This document shows, piece after piece, positions 51,798 through 62,965 of a stretch of 64,000 nt of DNA. The notes under the pieces were generated by a model. It was not told where the DNA came from and ran no database searches. It saw only the letters and a list, made by a program, of their open reading frames with translations. Numbering within the stretch: position 1 is the first letter of the stretch; every line of letters begins with the position of its first letter. Made by a program: the position numbers and the translations under genes. This stretch comes from Chrysogorgia sp. JL179-B06 (lineage: Eukaryota > Cnidaria > Anthozoa > Scleralcyonacea > Chrysogorgiidae), in NCBI GenBank assembly GCA_035772405.1, contig JAYKKM010000437.1, positions 10,020,001 to 10,084,000 on the forward strand. The letters run 5' to 3'.

Positions 51798-51800
<3 letters not shown>
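50430..51800 (+). mobile_element. Non-LTR retrotransposon 3' end (copy 1)
   Basis: Readable C-terminal fragments of a retroelement protein common in cnidarian genomes: NHLTLIVRDNFSLTLQSSPYH, then (51290-51570) LYVLELTVGFESNL...RKEEKYSELVKQQ...VKFINLSMSSLGVF...FLDMLDKVGLDNKHQMYCVRKMMTIAIRTTY. It ends in a TTATTATT tail at 51795-51840. Frameshifted; no intact RT. Confidence 0.6.
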
Positions 51801-51838
<38 letters not shown>

Positions 51839-51849
51839 TTACTGGTGAC

Positions 51850-52372
51850 GTACACGTACCGCCCAGATCTGCTTCTATCCATTTCCACTAATTGTCTCTA
51901 TATCGTTGAACTCTCTGTCGGATATTAATCTAATCTCCAAACAAATGTTGATCGCAAAAGAGCAAGATACAAAGATATCATTACTCAGCAAAAGGAACAT
52001 TTTAAATCCGTCAAATTTGTAAATTTGTCAATAAGCTCCTTAGGTGTTTTCTCAAAAGAATGTCATACCTTTTTAGATATGTCGAACGATCTAGGTCTTG
52101 ATAACAAACACCAAAATTATTGTATTAGTAGAATTATGTCTATCGCCATTAGAACAATATATTATATATTTAGTTGTAGAAATAAGGACTGGACAAATCG
52201 GGAATTACTGAACATTTAAAGATACATTTTAAATTAACTTTTTTTCTTTTTCTATATAGTTTGTAAACAATAAATAGGTTCAAGTAGTCAATTATAAATT
52301 ACCTAAATTAGTGAGATTTATAATTGTATATATATATAAAGAATTTCAATAAAGTTTCCATTATATATAAGT
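51850..52372 (+). mobile_element. Non-LTR retrotransposon 3' end (copy 2)
   Basis: The same C-terminal region is repeated, 5'-truncated: SISSLGVFSKECHTFLDMSNDLGLDNKHQNY...IAIRTIYYIFSCRNKDWTNRELL. The 3' UTRs of both copies share GATTTATAATTGTATAT and AATAAAGTTTCCATTAT ends. Same family as copy 1. Confidence 0.65.
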
Positions 52373-52539
52373 GAACTGTAAATTACGAAAACAATATTTA
52401 AACATCTTAGTTAATATCACTTCTTTCATGTTCAGTTGATCAAGTTTCCTTAATATGCAATATTTTTTTGTTATTAAGATTTACACAAAGTTTGGCGTGA
52501 TTTAAATACAACAAAATAACAAATAGAATTTATGAAAAT

Positions 52540-52612
52540 AAATATAGTGATAGTGCGCAGTGACGGCTTTCTGGCATGGGGAATTGAACCCGCGACCTTA
52601 ATTATAACGATT
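52540..52612 (-). repeat. tRNA-derived SINE-like fragment
   Basis: The minus strand reads GGTCGCGGGTTCAATTCCCC, a good Pol III B box/T-arm, without a complete tRNA fold. Confidence 0.4.
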
Positions 52613-52849
52613 ATATATTAAGTATGAGAATGAGGCCCGTATCATGGGTATTGGTGTAATTCTTTTTTCGCAAAGCTTGTTCGATCTCATGGGAGCAAGG
52701 CCAAAAAGTTGACAACAATGACCAAAGCTGCAGTGATGAAGAAATAATCAATGGCTGGAAAGCTGATGACACAAGTCGAGAAGAAGAAGACGAAACTGAA
52801 GATGAGGAGCAACCTCGTACCCTGGGTACGAGTTTGGATGAGGAGTCGA

Positions 52850-53690
52850 CGGTAATGATCATAATTACGACAAAGTTGACGATGGAAAAGATGATGACGG
52901 CAATGATTATGATGGAAAATATGATGACGGCAAAGAAGATGACGAAGATAACGACGATATGGACGATAACAATACAGACATAAAGATAGTGACGATACAG
53001 ACAACAACGATAAAGATGGTGACGATACAGACAATAACGATACAGATAGTGACGATATACAGACAATAACGATAAAGATAGTGACGATGCAAATAATAAC
53101 GATAAAGATATAGTGACGATGCAAATAATAACGATAAAGATATAGTGACGATGCAATCATTCATACAGACAATAACGATAAAGATAGTGACGATGCAGAC
53201 AATGACGGTACAGATAAGTGACGATGCAGACAATAACGATAATGATAGTGACGATGCAGATAACGATGATAAAGATAGTGACGATACAGATCATGACGAT
53301 AAAGATATAGTGACGATGCAATCATACAGACAATAACGATAAAGATAGTGACGATACAGATAATGACGATAAAGATATAGTGACGATGCAATCATACAGA
53401 TAATAACGATAAAGATAGTGACGATACAGATAATGACGATACAGATAAGTGACGATAATGATAGTGATGATGCAGATATAATGATAAAGATAGTGACGAT
53501 GCAGATGATGGCAAAGATTATGACGGTAAAGATGACGATGAAGATGACAATCACGACCAAAAAAGTGACGAGATAGATGATAACGAAGAGGATGATAAAG
53601 ATGTAGACTATGGAAATGTTGAGGATGATGCGGATAATGACGGCTCGTGTGATGAAGTAGATGACAAGGCACTAAAAATAGGAAAATGAC
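52850..53690 (+). repeat. GAY-rich degenerate tandem repeats
   Basis: Units of about 24-36 bp such as GATAAAGATAGTGACGATGCAGA repeated about 25 times, reading Asp/Asn/Lys-rich on the plus strand and Tyr/Leu/Ser-rich on the minus. Stops in all frames; not considered a gene. Confidence 0.75.
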
Positions 53691-53908
53691 TAGGTTACAT
53701 AGATTACAGGGTTACATGGATTACAGGGTTACATGGATTACAGGGTTACAGGGTTACATGGATTACTAGGTTACATGGATTACAGGGTTACATGGATTAC
53801 AGGGTTACATGGATTACAGGGTTACATAGATTACTAGGTTACATGGATTACAGGGTTACATGGATTACTAGTTTACATAGATTACTAGGTTACGATTAAA
53901 CGTGACGC
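53690..53908. repeat. Minisatellite, inverted copy
   Basis: Complementary orientation of the 17-bp unit (GGATTACAGGGTTACAT). Its outer edge TTACATAGATTACTAGGTTACGATTAAACGTGACG is the reverse complement of the edge at about 9233-9268. Confidence 0.9.
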
Positions 53909-53919
53909 TTTTTCGTTAT

Positions 53920-54480
53920 ATTTATTTGGATCACGTGAACTCATTTGGGTAACGGGGACGCGTTTTCTTTATTTTTATTTTGATCACATGAACTCATTTG
54001 GGTAACGGGGTTACTTTGCGAAAAAAAGATAGTCGTTTCCGAGGTTTAGCGAGACATGAATCGACGACGTATTTTTTTATTTTTTTTCATGGCACATGGA
54101 TCTGGCCAAGAGTAAAAAACATTTTGCATTAAAATATCTTGGAATTCTAAAAAAAATTATTTTTTTAAAAATAATCACTTATTTGAAAAAAAAAGAAATG
54201 AAAAATATTTAAAAATATCTCTAAATTTTATATGGCACTCCTGGGCCACCATACCGGTCTGTGTTGAGCAATTAATTTGCCTTTTCTGCATAGTATTTTT
54301 TGGTTAGGGTTAGTAATTTGGTTAGGATTAGGGTTAGGTTTAGGATTTTGGTGATATTTACCCGCATTTCGTTTAATTCTAAGAGACTATAGCGTCATAC
54401 GGCTACCGTACGAATAGCCATTACCTTTAGTTCAGTGCATTCACTTTATCGTTTAACTTTTTGACTAATTTTAATGTAAT
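53920..54480. other. Non-coding DNA with degenerate telomere-like repeats
   Basis: A ~55-bp direct duplication (GATCAC(G/A)TGAACTCATTTGGGTAACGGGG at 53929 and 53982). GTTAGGGTTAG motifs at 54302-54350 resemble interstitial TTAGGG DNA. No gene seen. Confidence 0.5.
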
Positions 54481-54984
54481 TTAAATAATTGTACACTGTA
54501 TTGTGTATTTGCTCCAAGCTCCGAAATCTAATAGACACATTTTGAAATACTTAACAGAGAGATTTTGAAAAATTTGAAGGTGTATAATGTTTTGAATTTT
54601 CAAAACATATATGTATAATATTTTGACAGTTGGAATTAAATCCTTCCAGTTTAAAATATATACCATTTGTTCTTTATAATACTGCAGAATAGTAAGTGGT
54701 AGTACAAATTTTGGAATTGCATGTACAGTATGTTTATTATTTTATTAAAATTATAAATACTATATGCTTGATAATTAGCCTATATATACAGCAGTTTAGG
54801 GTGAAAAAACATACATACTATTACCTATACTTATATGATCTGGGCCTGGCTGGCCTACAATTTTGTAGCAATAAACAAGCATTACTGTATACTTGTCAGT
54901 GTTAATATATACACTGCTGTAGTGAATAAGGGAGAGCTCAGGGGGAAACAGACGATACAGTACATGGATAATTGTCAAGCAAGC

Positions 54985-55275
54985 TCATATCCTCAGACAA
55001 ATTATTCTGTGTCCCGGACACTGACCATTGAGCTACCAAGACTCAGATGGCGAGTGAAGGTTACATTGATGTACTGATTCGATTGATATATGTCTGCCTA
55101 AATGCAGCTCGCATTTGCATACAGAAGTCTATATATATTAACACACCCAATCATTACTGAGATATATAGTAACTGCTGCATAGGCAGTACATATATCATT
55201 TGAACCAGTACATCATTGTAACCTCTCTCCATCTGAATCTCGATGGCTCAATGGTTAGAGGCCGTCACTGGCAAT
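54985..55275. repeat. Inverted pair of tRNA-like SINE heads
   Basis: GATGGCTCAATGGTTAGAG (about 55241) is a tRNA D-arm/A-box; its diverged complement lies at about 55016-55035 (ACCATTGAGCTACC). The two halves form a ~290-bp imperfect palindrome. Confidence 0.5.
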
Positions 55276-55614
55276 AAGAAGGTTATAATTTTTTCAACCA
55301 GGAATATTATGTTACTTACACTGTAGCTGGCCTAGTGGGTCACAACTTATTCTGTCAATGTAAAATACAGCTTATTATTATTATGTTCACATTGGGTATG
55401 TTGACACTACTATGTATGCAGATTGTTATGGATTGAACAAGTACTGTATCGTGTTAGCTAGATCATTATCGACAAGCAGACTAGGCATGGCATCCTGAAT
55501 AAGGGTTATAAATTATATGTGCATGGTGATATAATTTAGATACTATAGTACATAATGCCATATACAGTATATGCTTTGTATGGTATCTGCAATCTGCATT
55601 TGGCATTATTATTA

Positions 55615-55736
55615 TTAGTATTATTGTTAATGCATTATTATTAATAGTATTAATAATAATAATAATAATAATATGGAAAGTTTATTAATATAAATTTTTC
55701 TTATATATTTACAATTGCAAATCTCACTTCTTGAGG

Positions 55737-55794
<58 letters not shown>

Positions 55795-56010
55795 GAGGGC
55801 ATGTTTACTGGGATCAGCTAGGATTTTAAGGAAAGTTTTAGATACATAAGAGTGAATGAAGCATGTTATGTCAAGGCACCTAAGGCCACGGTAGCTTGAT
55901 GCCTCATTTAAGACACCAGCATAGTTTGCTGTGATTAACAAATAATAATAATAATAATAATAATACAATAATAATAATAATAATACAATAATAATACAAT
56001 AATATTTATA
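55615..56010. repeat. (AAT/ATT)n microsatellite cluster
   Basis: Three trinucleotide blocks (55615-55675, 55738-55795, 55945-56005) separated by unique DNA. Confidence 0.9.
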
Positions 56011-57040
56011 CAGGATAGGCCCTTAAATGCTAACACTGTTATCAATATATGGGGGTCTTGTTTTCTAACAAATTACAGTTGTTACAAATTTCAACACATA
56101 TTCATAAATGTACAGTACATATGTTACAAAAACTAATTTTAACTCAAAAGTTGCATATCCTTTACATATCGTCAACTAAGGTAATAGATAATGGTGATAT
56201 AACATGCATTAACAGATTAATTGAAACATGGAAAATAGCTCTTTATTGGTAGATATGATGTTAAAATTCCCATGGAATTTCCTAACTAGCATTACACAAT
56301 GTAACTTGCTTCTAATACAAGAGGTACAAAACTTAGGATTTCTATTAACCAATCAGTTTCAAGTCCCGACTTAGGAAAGATCAGTTTCCCTGACATGCAT
56401 ATAGACCTCTGATTATGACCATCAATATTTAGTTATCCATATTCCTGTCAGTTCCACATTACAGGTAGTCCAATGTGGGTAGAATTATCAACTTACTGAT
56501 ATAATCTATCCGCGCTAACAATTGGAGTAGAATCCCTAATACGTCTTAGTAAATCTAATTTGAATGGACTCCTATACATTTGAACTATATGCATCCGTAG
56601 ACATTTGAATGAATTTGATTTTTTAAAGGACACTCATTGTATGATAGAGATGCACTTTCTTCCTTCAACAGCCTTTGGTGTATATATACTAAATACTGCA
56701 TTGATTATTTCGTGAGTCATCAATATTGTGATAAAACTATTTCTTTCTTAGTGATTGATGGTAGAAACAGCAGTAGACTCCCACTATTATGTTGCTGCAC
56801 TCAAAAATTAAAAAGTTTGGGCTACATGTATTCAGTTTGATGTCCCTGTGAAACAATTAAATTCAGACAATACAAAGCTCTGATAGATATTGTGCACTGA
56901 AAATTTGTTTAGTTTGGCAAATGAAATGGCTATTATCTAATTCAAGTAATTTAGAACTAAAAGAAGTACTGTACTGTAAGTTTCAAACAGCAATTGGGCG
57001 AGGGGTTGTTGCGTATACGTATTTCTAGTATACTATACCT
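56011..57040. other. Non-coding host DNA
   Basis: No ORF longer than 67 residues and no domain recognised. Confidence 0.4.
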
Positions 57041-58190
57041 ATAACCATAATACTTATTTTCCTGGTAAGTAGTAATGTTCAAGTTTTGTTTTAAAAAAGT
57101 TATTAATTTCATTTTTAAAAGTGGTTAAAAGAGTTATGTATTTCAGATCCTGGGGAAGGTCATTCCAAAGAACAGTTACTCTTAAAAAATATGAATGCTT
57201 GAAATAGTCTTGTCGGGCCAGCCTGACATGATAGTTAAGGTGGGAGAAGTTACGCGTATTATAACGACTTGAAATTGTTTGTTTCAGTGGGTGATCAATA
57301 TCCAAGAGACCAGTTCGGATTTTAAAAAGGAGAATAAACTATAAAGTCCCTTATTTGTCTTCTGTATTCAAGAGGAAGTAGAGATAACTTAAGTCTTTGT
57401 TTGTAGTCCATGTCTTTAGGATAATTAAGTATAAACCTTGTTGCCCTGCGTTGAACGTTTTCGATCTGTAATTTATCCTTTATGGTATAGGGTGACCATA
57501 ACTCACAAGAATATTCCAATCTTGACCTCACCAGAGTACAATAAAGAACTTTATTTTCATCTAAGATTTACATTATGCCTGCACATTCTATGCACCCATC
57601 CAAATGTCTGATTACCCTTAATAGTCATCCACTCAATATGTTTGGACCAAGACAAAGTGTTGGTAACAAGTATACCGAGATCCATTATATCAGTAACAAC
57701 CTCTGGAAGATTATCGTTTAAAACATAAGATCGCTTAGAGTTGTTGATTTTTCTAGATATATTTAAAACTTTGCAATTTGGTGTTACTAAAGGTCATGGA
57801 CGAATCTATACTCCATCGATGAAGGTTGGTCAGGTCCTCTTGGAGGGAAATGGTATCCGCGTTATTATTAATCACCCTATACAATTTAGAGTCATCAACA
57901 CATAGCATAAGAGACGAATTTTGTAGTAGATAACTTGGCATATCTATGATGTATAAAATAAATAAAATTGGTCCAAGAACAGAGCTTTGAGGTACCCCAG
58001 AAGAGACCTCAACCCAGTTCGAGTATGCTCCTTCAAGTACCATTCGTTGAAAACGGTTGGAAAGATAGCTTTGGAACCATTTGTTAAATATACCTGTAAT
58101 CCTAGAGTGCGCAAACTTGTGACTTAGATCAACATGGGAAACTTTATCAAAGGCTTTAGCTAAGTCAACGCCAGTACCGGTCAGCGGTAC
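57040..58190 (-). pseudogene. 5'-truncated CR1-like RT fragment (element C)
   Basis: Minus-strand fragments: AFDKVSH-like start near 58160, VSSGVPQSSVLGPILFILY, LCVDDSKLY (active site CVDD instead of YADD), then ENVQRRATRFILNYP, LLPLEYRRQIRDF and a C-terminal tail VLWNDLPQDLKY...FFKTKLEHYY. Three frames are needed. Its 3' end lies at about 57040. Confidence 0.7.
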
Positions 58191-58274
58191 CTTTGTAACG
58201 ACATGCGCCGTGAATCCCTCGCATCGGCCATCTTGTTTTGCCTAGTCTAGTTACTTGTCAGGGACGGGGGGTTG

Positions 58275-58740
58275 GGGCTGTGTATTCTTTAAAGTGATTC
58301 TCCAATGAAAAAATTGCTTGTCATTTTCTTACAGAATCTGAAAGATATTACGGTGATTTATAATCGTGCAAAGTTTCACTTCGAAATTCGTTGAAATAAA
58401 GGTTATACTTTACTTGTGAAGTTTGTATTTTGAACCACCATTAAATTGACCGAGTTTGAGAAGAATGAGTCGAAGTGAGCTTTTAACGTCATAGCCACCA
58501 AAAGAACAATGAATATTTTGTCTTTTTGGAGGCTATGATGTCAAAAGATCTCCTCGACTCATTTTTCTCAAACTCGGCCACCGGTGTTCAAAATACAAAC
58601 TTCACACGTAAAGTATAACCTTTATTTCAACAAATTTCGAAGTGAAACTTTGCACAATTATAAATCACCGTAATATCTTTAAGAATTTGTAAGAAAATGA
58701 CTAGCAATTTTTTCCAGCAGAGAACTACTTTAAAAATACT
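58275..58740. repeat. ~465-bp foldback MITE-like palindrome
   Basis: Arms 58285-58490 and about 58530-58735 are inverted copies (e.g. GATATTACGGTGATTTATAAT against ATTATAAATCACCGTAATATC) with ~88 percent identity by eye. No coding capacity. Confidence 0.75.
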
Positions 58741-59172
58741 TGAATATATCACAAAGTAAATACACTAGCATCGCAGCTAATTTATTACAGCTAGGGGTCA
58801 TTAAAAAATAATTACATAAAGTATTGAACACAAGATACAGCGACTGAAGTTGGTAAGTTAACCAAAATAACTCTACAGTTAACGCTATCGATACACAAGC
58901 GCCTTATAAAGCTTTCTTCTTGGCGTTCTTATAGATTATTATAAATTATAGAGCATATGTAACCGTGTGCAACTAGTTTCCCAGAAACTAGTCAGGTATT
59001 GTCGAAGGAAGTAAATGTAGACTAAAATTGTGTTGTTTATGATCATAATTTTTTGTTATAAAACTGACCTCAAAATGCAGGAAATCGCCTTTCAGAGTGA
59101 GTAAATCAAAAATTTTCCGGGGGTATCCACGGACCCCCCCAGAGGGTTCTCGCATCTTCGGCGCGCGGCAAG

Positions 59173-59204
59173 CCCCCCCCCCCCCCCCCCCCACACACAC
59201 ACAC
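59173..59204. repeat. C20 homopolymer plus (CA)n
   Basis: A run of 20 C residues followed by a short CA repeat, in a GC-richer non-coding segment. Confidence 0.9.
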
Positions 59205-59429
59205 TCCATATTTCGTCCCGCCGTCCCTGCTTGTTGCTGTTCCAAGACTTCATTAAAGCCATTTAACATTCACCGAAACGTGTGTTGGATCGTCTCGTTC
59301 ATTCCCTGGCGTGGTGGCAAGCTACTTTATCGAACCTAGCTACGAAAGTGCCTGCAATCAAAATCCAGCCGAAAGGTCGACCGAAACAGTGAAGAACCAT
59401 TCACTGATCAAGCACGTCTCATTGTAAAC

Positions 59430-61290
59430 CCCGATAATGGCATTTATTCATCAAGCACCAAAGCAATGGTGCTTATCAAAGAAAGAAACTGTGAATAGTT
59501 TTGAGAACTGGCGACAGAATTTGCTCTACACTTTATCGCTAGACAATAACTTCGCCCCCTTCCTAGTTGAAGGGTCCACATGGGGAAAAAAGACTAATTA
59601 AGGCACAGCCTTTACGTGGATTCACCGACGATTGTGATAACGTACCAGCTCCAAAGCGCCTAACAGCCCAACAGAAATCAAACTTCCTCGAACTTATGCT
59701 AGGCCAAATAGCTAACTATTGTCCCATTATCTCGAGGAATACCCTGGTAAAGAACTTAACTTCGGTTGAGTATATCTGGCAAACAATCAGACAGCACTTC
59801 GGCTTCCAAGTCACTGGTGCTCACTTCATCGACTTTGCTGACATCCACCTCGAAGCCGATGAGCGCCCGGAAGAATTTGTATCAGAGATAGATGGCATTT
59901 GTGGAAGATGTGTTACTACGTACTAATACCATATCCCATCATGGTGAGCTGATGACTGAGGATGAAGAGCTGACACCAACACTAGAAAACTTCGTGGTCC
60001 TAACGTGACTGAGACCACTGATCTCAAAAATAGGACTGGATCGAGCTTCTGTTGTTACAAAAATGAAGCCAACAGCGGCCATATTGGAGTGACCACCTAA
60101 GGAGTACTGTGGCATCACAGACATGTTGGGGAGGATTCTGACATTTGCTATTTAACTTTAGCAAAGGAAACATACTCGCTGGACAGTTATTAAATGTCAG
60201 AATTCTGCCTTTCCTCTCCGATTCACCACTGTATTCGTAATGAGGTCACTCCAATATGGCCGCCGTTTGCTCTAATTATCCAGTAAGAGAAGCCTAATAT
60301 GAGACGTCAAATTAGGTTTAAGATTTTATGCATTTAATGTCAACAAAGAAAATATATTGGCCAGACACTAAACCAATTTTGGGAGCGTCGCATTGCGATT
60401 TGCTTGCAAAGTCGGAGCTTTTGATGATCTCTCGTCAATTTGCATTATGCAAATATACAGGCTTCAAAATAAGCTCGTCAGATACAATAGAAAGCTCAAT
60501 CCAGTCCTATTTTTGAGATCAGTGGACTGAGACTCATCCACACCGAGCTCCCCAAACTCGTCAAGCAAAGGTATGGTACCGAATTGAGATCACGTACCCT
60601 AACATCAATCAAACCCGAAATATCCCAAGTCCTTTCCTCACTCCTTGAAGAGATCCGTTCTTCCGATGACGCAAAAATCATGCGCACTATAGCCTCCAAT
60701 TACCGCCGACTCGCCGTTAATAAAGCACCTTACAAGCCCGCCCCTAGAAATACCCGTCGAGAGAAACTTTGTCCCCTGTGCAAAGAAGCAGGCCGCTCAG
60801 ATACAAGACACTTTTTAAGCGAGTGCAACTTCCTCCCAGAAAATGACAAGCGATATATCGCCAAGGCTAGACAAATTGTCGGCATTCTTGATGACAACGA
60901 GTCTGATGATGATGACGATGGTGTGAATGTACCCACTAGTGTTACGAATGCCGATGAACCTAACTCCAACTTCACAGCCTTCCGCGTCCAAACCCGCCAG
61001 TCACCATACGTAGACGCGTTCTACACCCATCACCCTGTCCGTATAACAATAGACAGTGGCGCCACCGGAAACATCATACGCCGCCATTCCCGGCCACCGT
61101 GAAGGTACGTGACAACAAAGAGTTTAGATTCGAGGGCCTTGTTGTAGAGGATCTTGATGTGGAAGTTTTAGCTGGCACTCCTTTTTATTGAATCCAACGA
61201 GATTGCCGTGCGCCCAGCTAAACGTCATGTGATCCTCGGTGATGGTACAACCTATTCGTACGGGTCCCATGGCAAGCACGGCCGCGCGTT
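59430..61290 (+). pseudogene. LTR-type (Gypsy-like) gag-protease fragment
   Basis: Plus-strand reading: a gag-like start (FIHQAPKQW...[18 protein letters not shown], then [20 protein letters not shown]...[11 protein letters not shown]), a zinc knuckle CPLCKEAGRSDTRHFLSEC (about 60768), an acidic linker, and an aspartic protease ITIDSGATGNII (61045) with LVVEDLDVEVLAGTPF and ILGDGTTYSYG following in another frame. Frameshifts and the 509-bp insert at 60016 break it. No RT or LTRs are seen in the window. Confidence 0.7.
60016..60524. mobile_element. 509-bp DNA element with 9-bp target duplication
   Basis: Ends CACTGATCTCAAAAATAGGACTGGA and its complement; GACTGAGAC is duplicated at 60007-60015 and 60525-60533. 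A second internal inverted pair (GGCATCACAG...; CCAATATGGCCGCC / GGCGGCCATATTGG-like) is visible. A 9-bp duplication is typical of Mutator-like elements. It interrupts the gag frame. Confidence 0.8.
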
Positions 61291-61774
61291 GGTCATTTCG
61301 TTCAGGCTACATGAAGTAGAACAGTTGTCCTTCAGCTGAGACTGCTGAGGACTGAGACTGGGCCAAATAATCATTACATTTTTCTCGCTTTCGCGCTAAA
61401 TACGGGCAAAAATGAAATTTTTGAAAATTTCAAAAGTTTCAAAATTTATAAATAAATATATAAGAATATATAAGTTTGAATATTTATTTTTCAAATTTTA
61501 AAAACATTTTTAAAAGGTTTTTAAACTAATTAATTCATGAATACATTAGTTTAGAATTTTTGTGTACGTCGCTTGACGTGTTTGACGTACCCTAGATCCG
61601 CCCCTGGCGGCTACTCGAACATGACATCATACCAAAATGACGTAATGACGTAACACTCGGAAAGTCATCGGTTATGACGTTGTACACCTGGGGGGTTGGA
61701 TAAAAGCTAGGGTTCGGAGGTTTAGGAAGAAGAAGAGCCTGGTGGCGTATACATAACTAATGAGGTTAGGGTTC

Positions 61775-62439
61775 TTAAAGAGTGAGTGTCAGGGTAGTGC
61801 TTTGCGCGCTTGTTTTCTTCTTGGCGGCCATTTTATGGGACGCCTATTTCAGTTCACAAACGAATCCGTCGATATTTGATCAATCCTTCTTATAAATTAT
61901 CCATTTTCAAGTTTTCTAAGAAGTAAATATACCTGAGTGATCAATTATTGTGATATTTTTCGTAAAATTGATCATTTACTATAGTAATCTTTTCGATACA
62001 TAGAAGCTGCTACGAGCGCTTCGCCTCCGAAGCGTGAAAGGCCGGGTTATGCTGCTGAAACAGCGCGAATAAGTTTGCGAATGGAAGTGTTTGATGAGTG
62101 ACTAGTAAAGAAATATATTTTGTTTCTTCTGATGTTTTGTTCATTTGAATTTGCAAAGATTCAGGAACTAAAACCATCCTGGCCAGCTTGTTCGTCAGAA
62201 ACGGCGTTGCGCGCAGCCCGCAGTGGTTCACAAACAAGCGAACCGCAACTGTTCAAATCGTCTTGAACATTAACTTCATAACGCCCCGAAGTCAGGGTCG
62301 GACTCCAATTTCAACATTTCTCAATATATCTAGAGTTCACATGCAAATTATAGTTCTAACAATGCGATGCACTGCAATCAATTCGTATGAAAACAAAAAC
62401 ACAAGCGCGCAAAGCACTACCCTGACACTCACTCTTTAA
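61775..62439. mobile_element. TTAA-flanked MITE-like element
   Basis: TTAA at 61775-61778 and 62436-62439 surround 35-bp inverted termini (AGAGTGAGTGTCAGGGTAGTGC and complement). Interior non-coding. Confidence 0.7.
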
Positions 62440-62965
62440 GTCATGACGTTCGAAATGTTGTCATGAATATCTAATCAGGCGGCATCCCTTTGTAGTCTAT
62501 AGTGGGGGTATCACTACTCACAATTCCTGCTAATTTCCGAAAGATTTAAAGTCTTCCTGGACGACAGATATCCACATGTTCACGCGAAAATTTTATGGCG
62601 GGAAATGGTTCTCACCGGTCGAAATTATCAACCTCGTCATTATCGAACGTTAAAATTAAATTATGTGTAATATTCAAAGGATGCCATGAAAAAACGTCCA
62701 GTATACAAACATGGGAGAAATCAGGTACAATTAACCTAGTACAATATATTTATTATTTTAGTGTGTATTCTAAATAACACGTTGCAACATCTTGGAAACA
62801 GGGGCGGGTCTAGGAATTAAGTTGGAAAAGGGTAGGTTTTTGGTTTGAAAACGACTTGAGATATATTCGAAAAACATGATTAAACAGGATTTTTTTGTCA
62901 ATTTCCGCTGTCAAATTTATATTAAGGGCAGCCTTTACTTATGCGATAGAGATTTGTTCGTATCG
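62440..62965. other. Non-coding DNA downstream of the sulfatase
   Basis: Contains the 3' side of the arylsulfatase gene; no other gene seen. Confidence 0.4.

Larger units (their letters stand above)
48950..52530. repeat. Inverted ~150-bp arms around a composite insert
   Basis: 48950-49105 is repeated inverted at 52377-52530 (TAAATCACGCCAAACTTTGTGTAAA and complement). Between them lie a smaller DNA element (49105-50165), a microsatellite and two retroelement 3' ends, i.e. nested insertions in an older element. Confidence 0.7.

Noticed and set aside
52611..53672. Minus-strand ORFs rich in Tyr, Leu and Ser, and plus-strand Asp-rich ORFs
   Set aside because: Low-complexity GAY tandem repeats with stops in each frame; no domain.
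54302..54350. Telomere
   Set aside because: Only a few degenerate TTAGGG-like units in unique DNA; at most interstitial.
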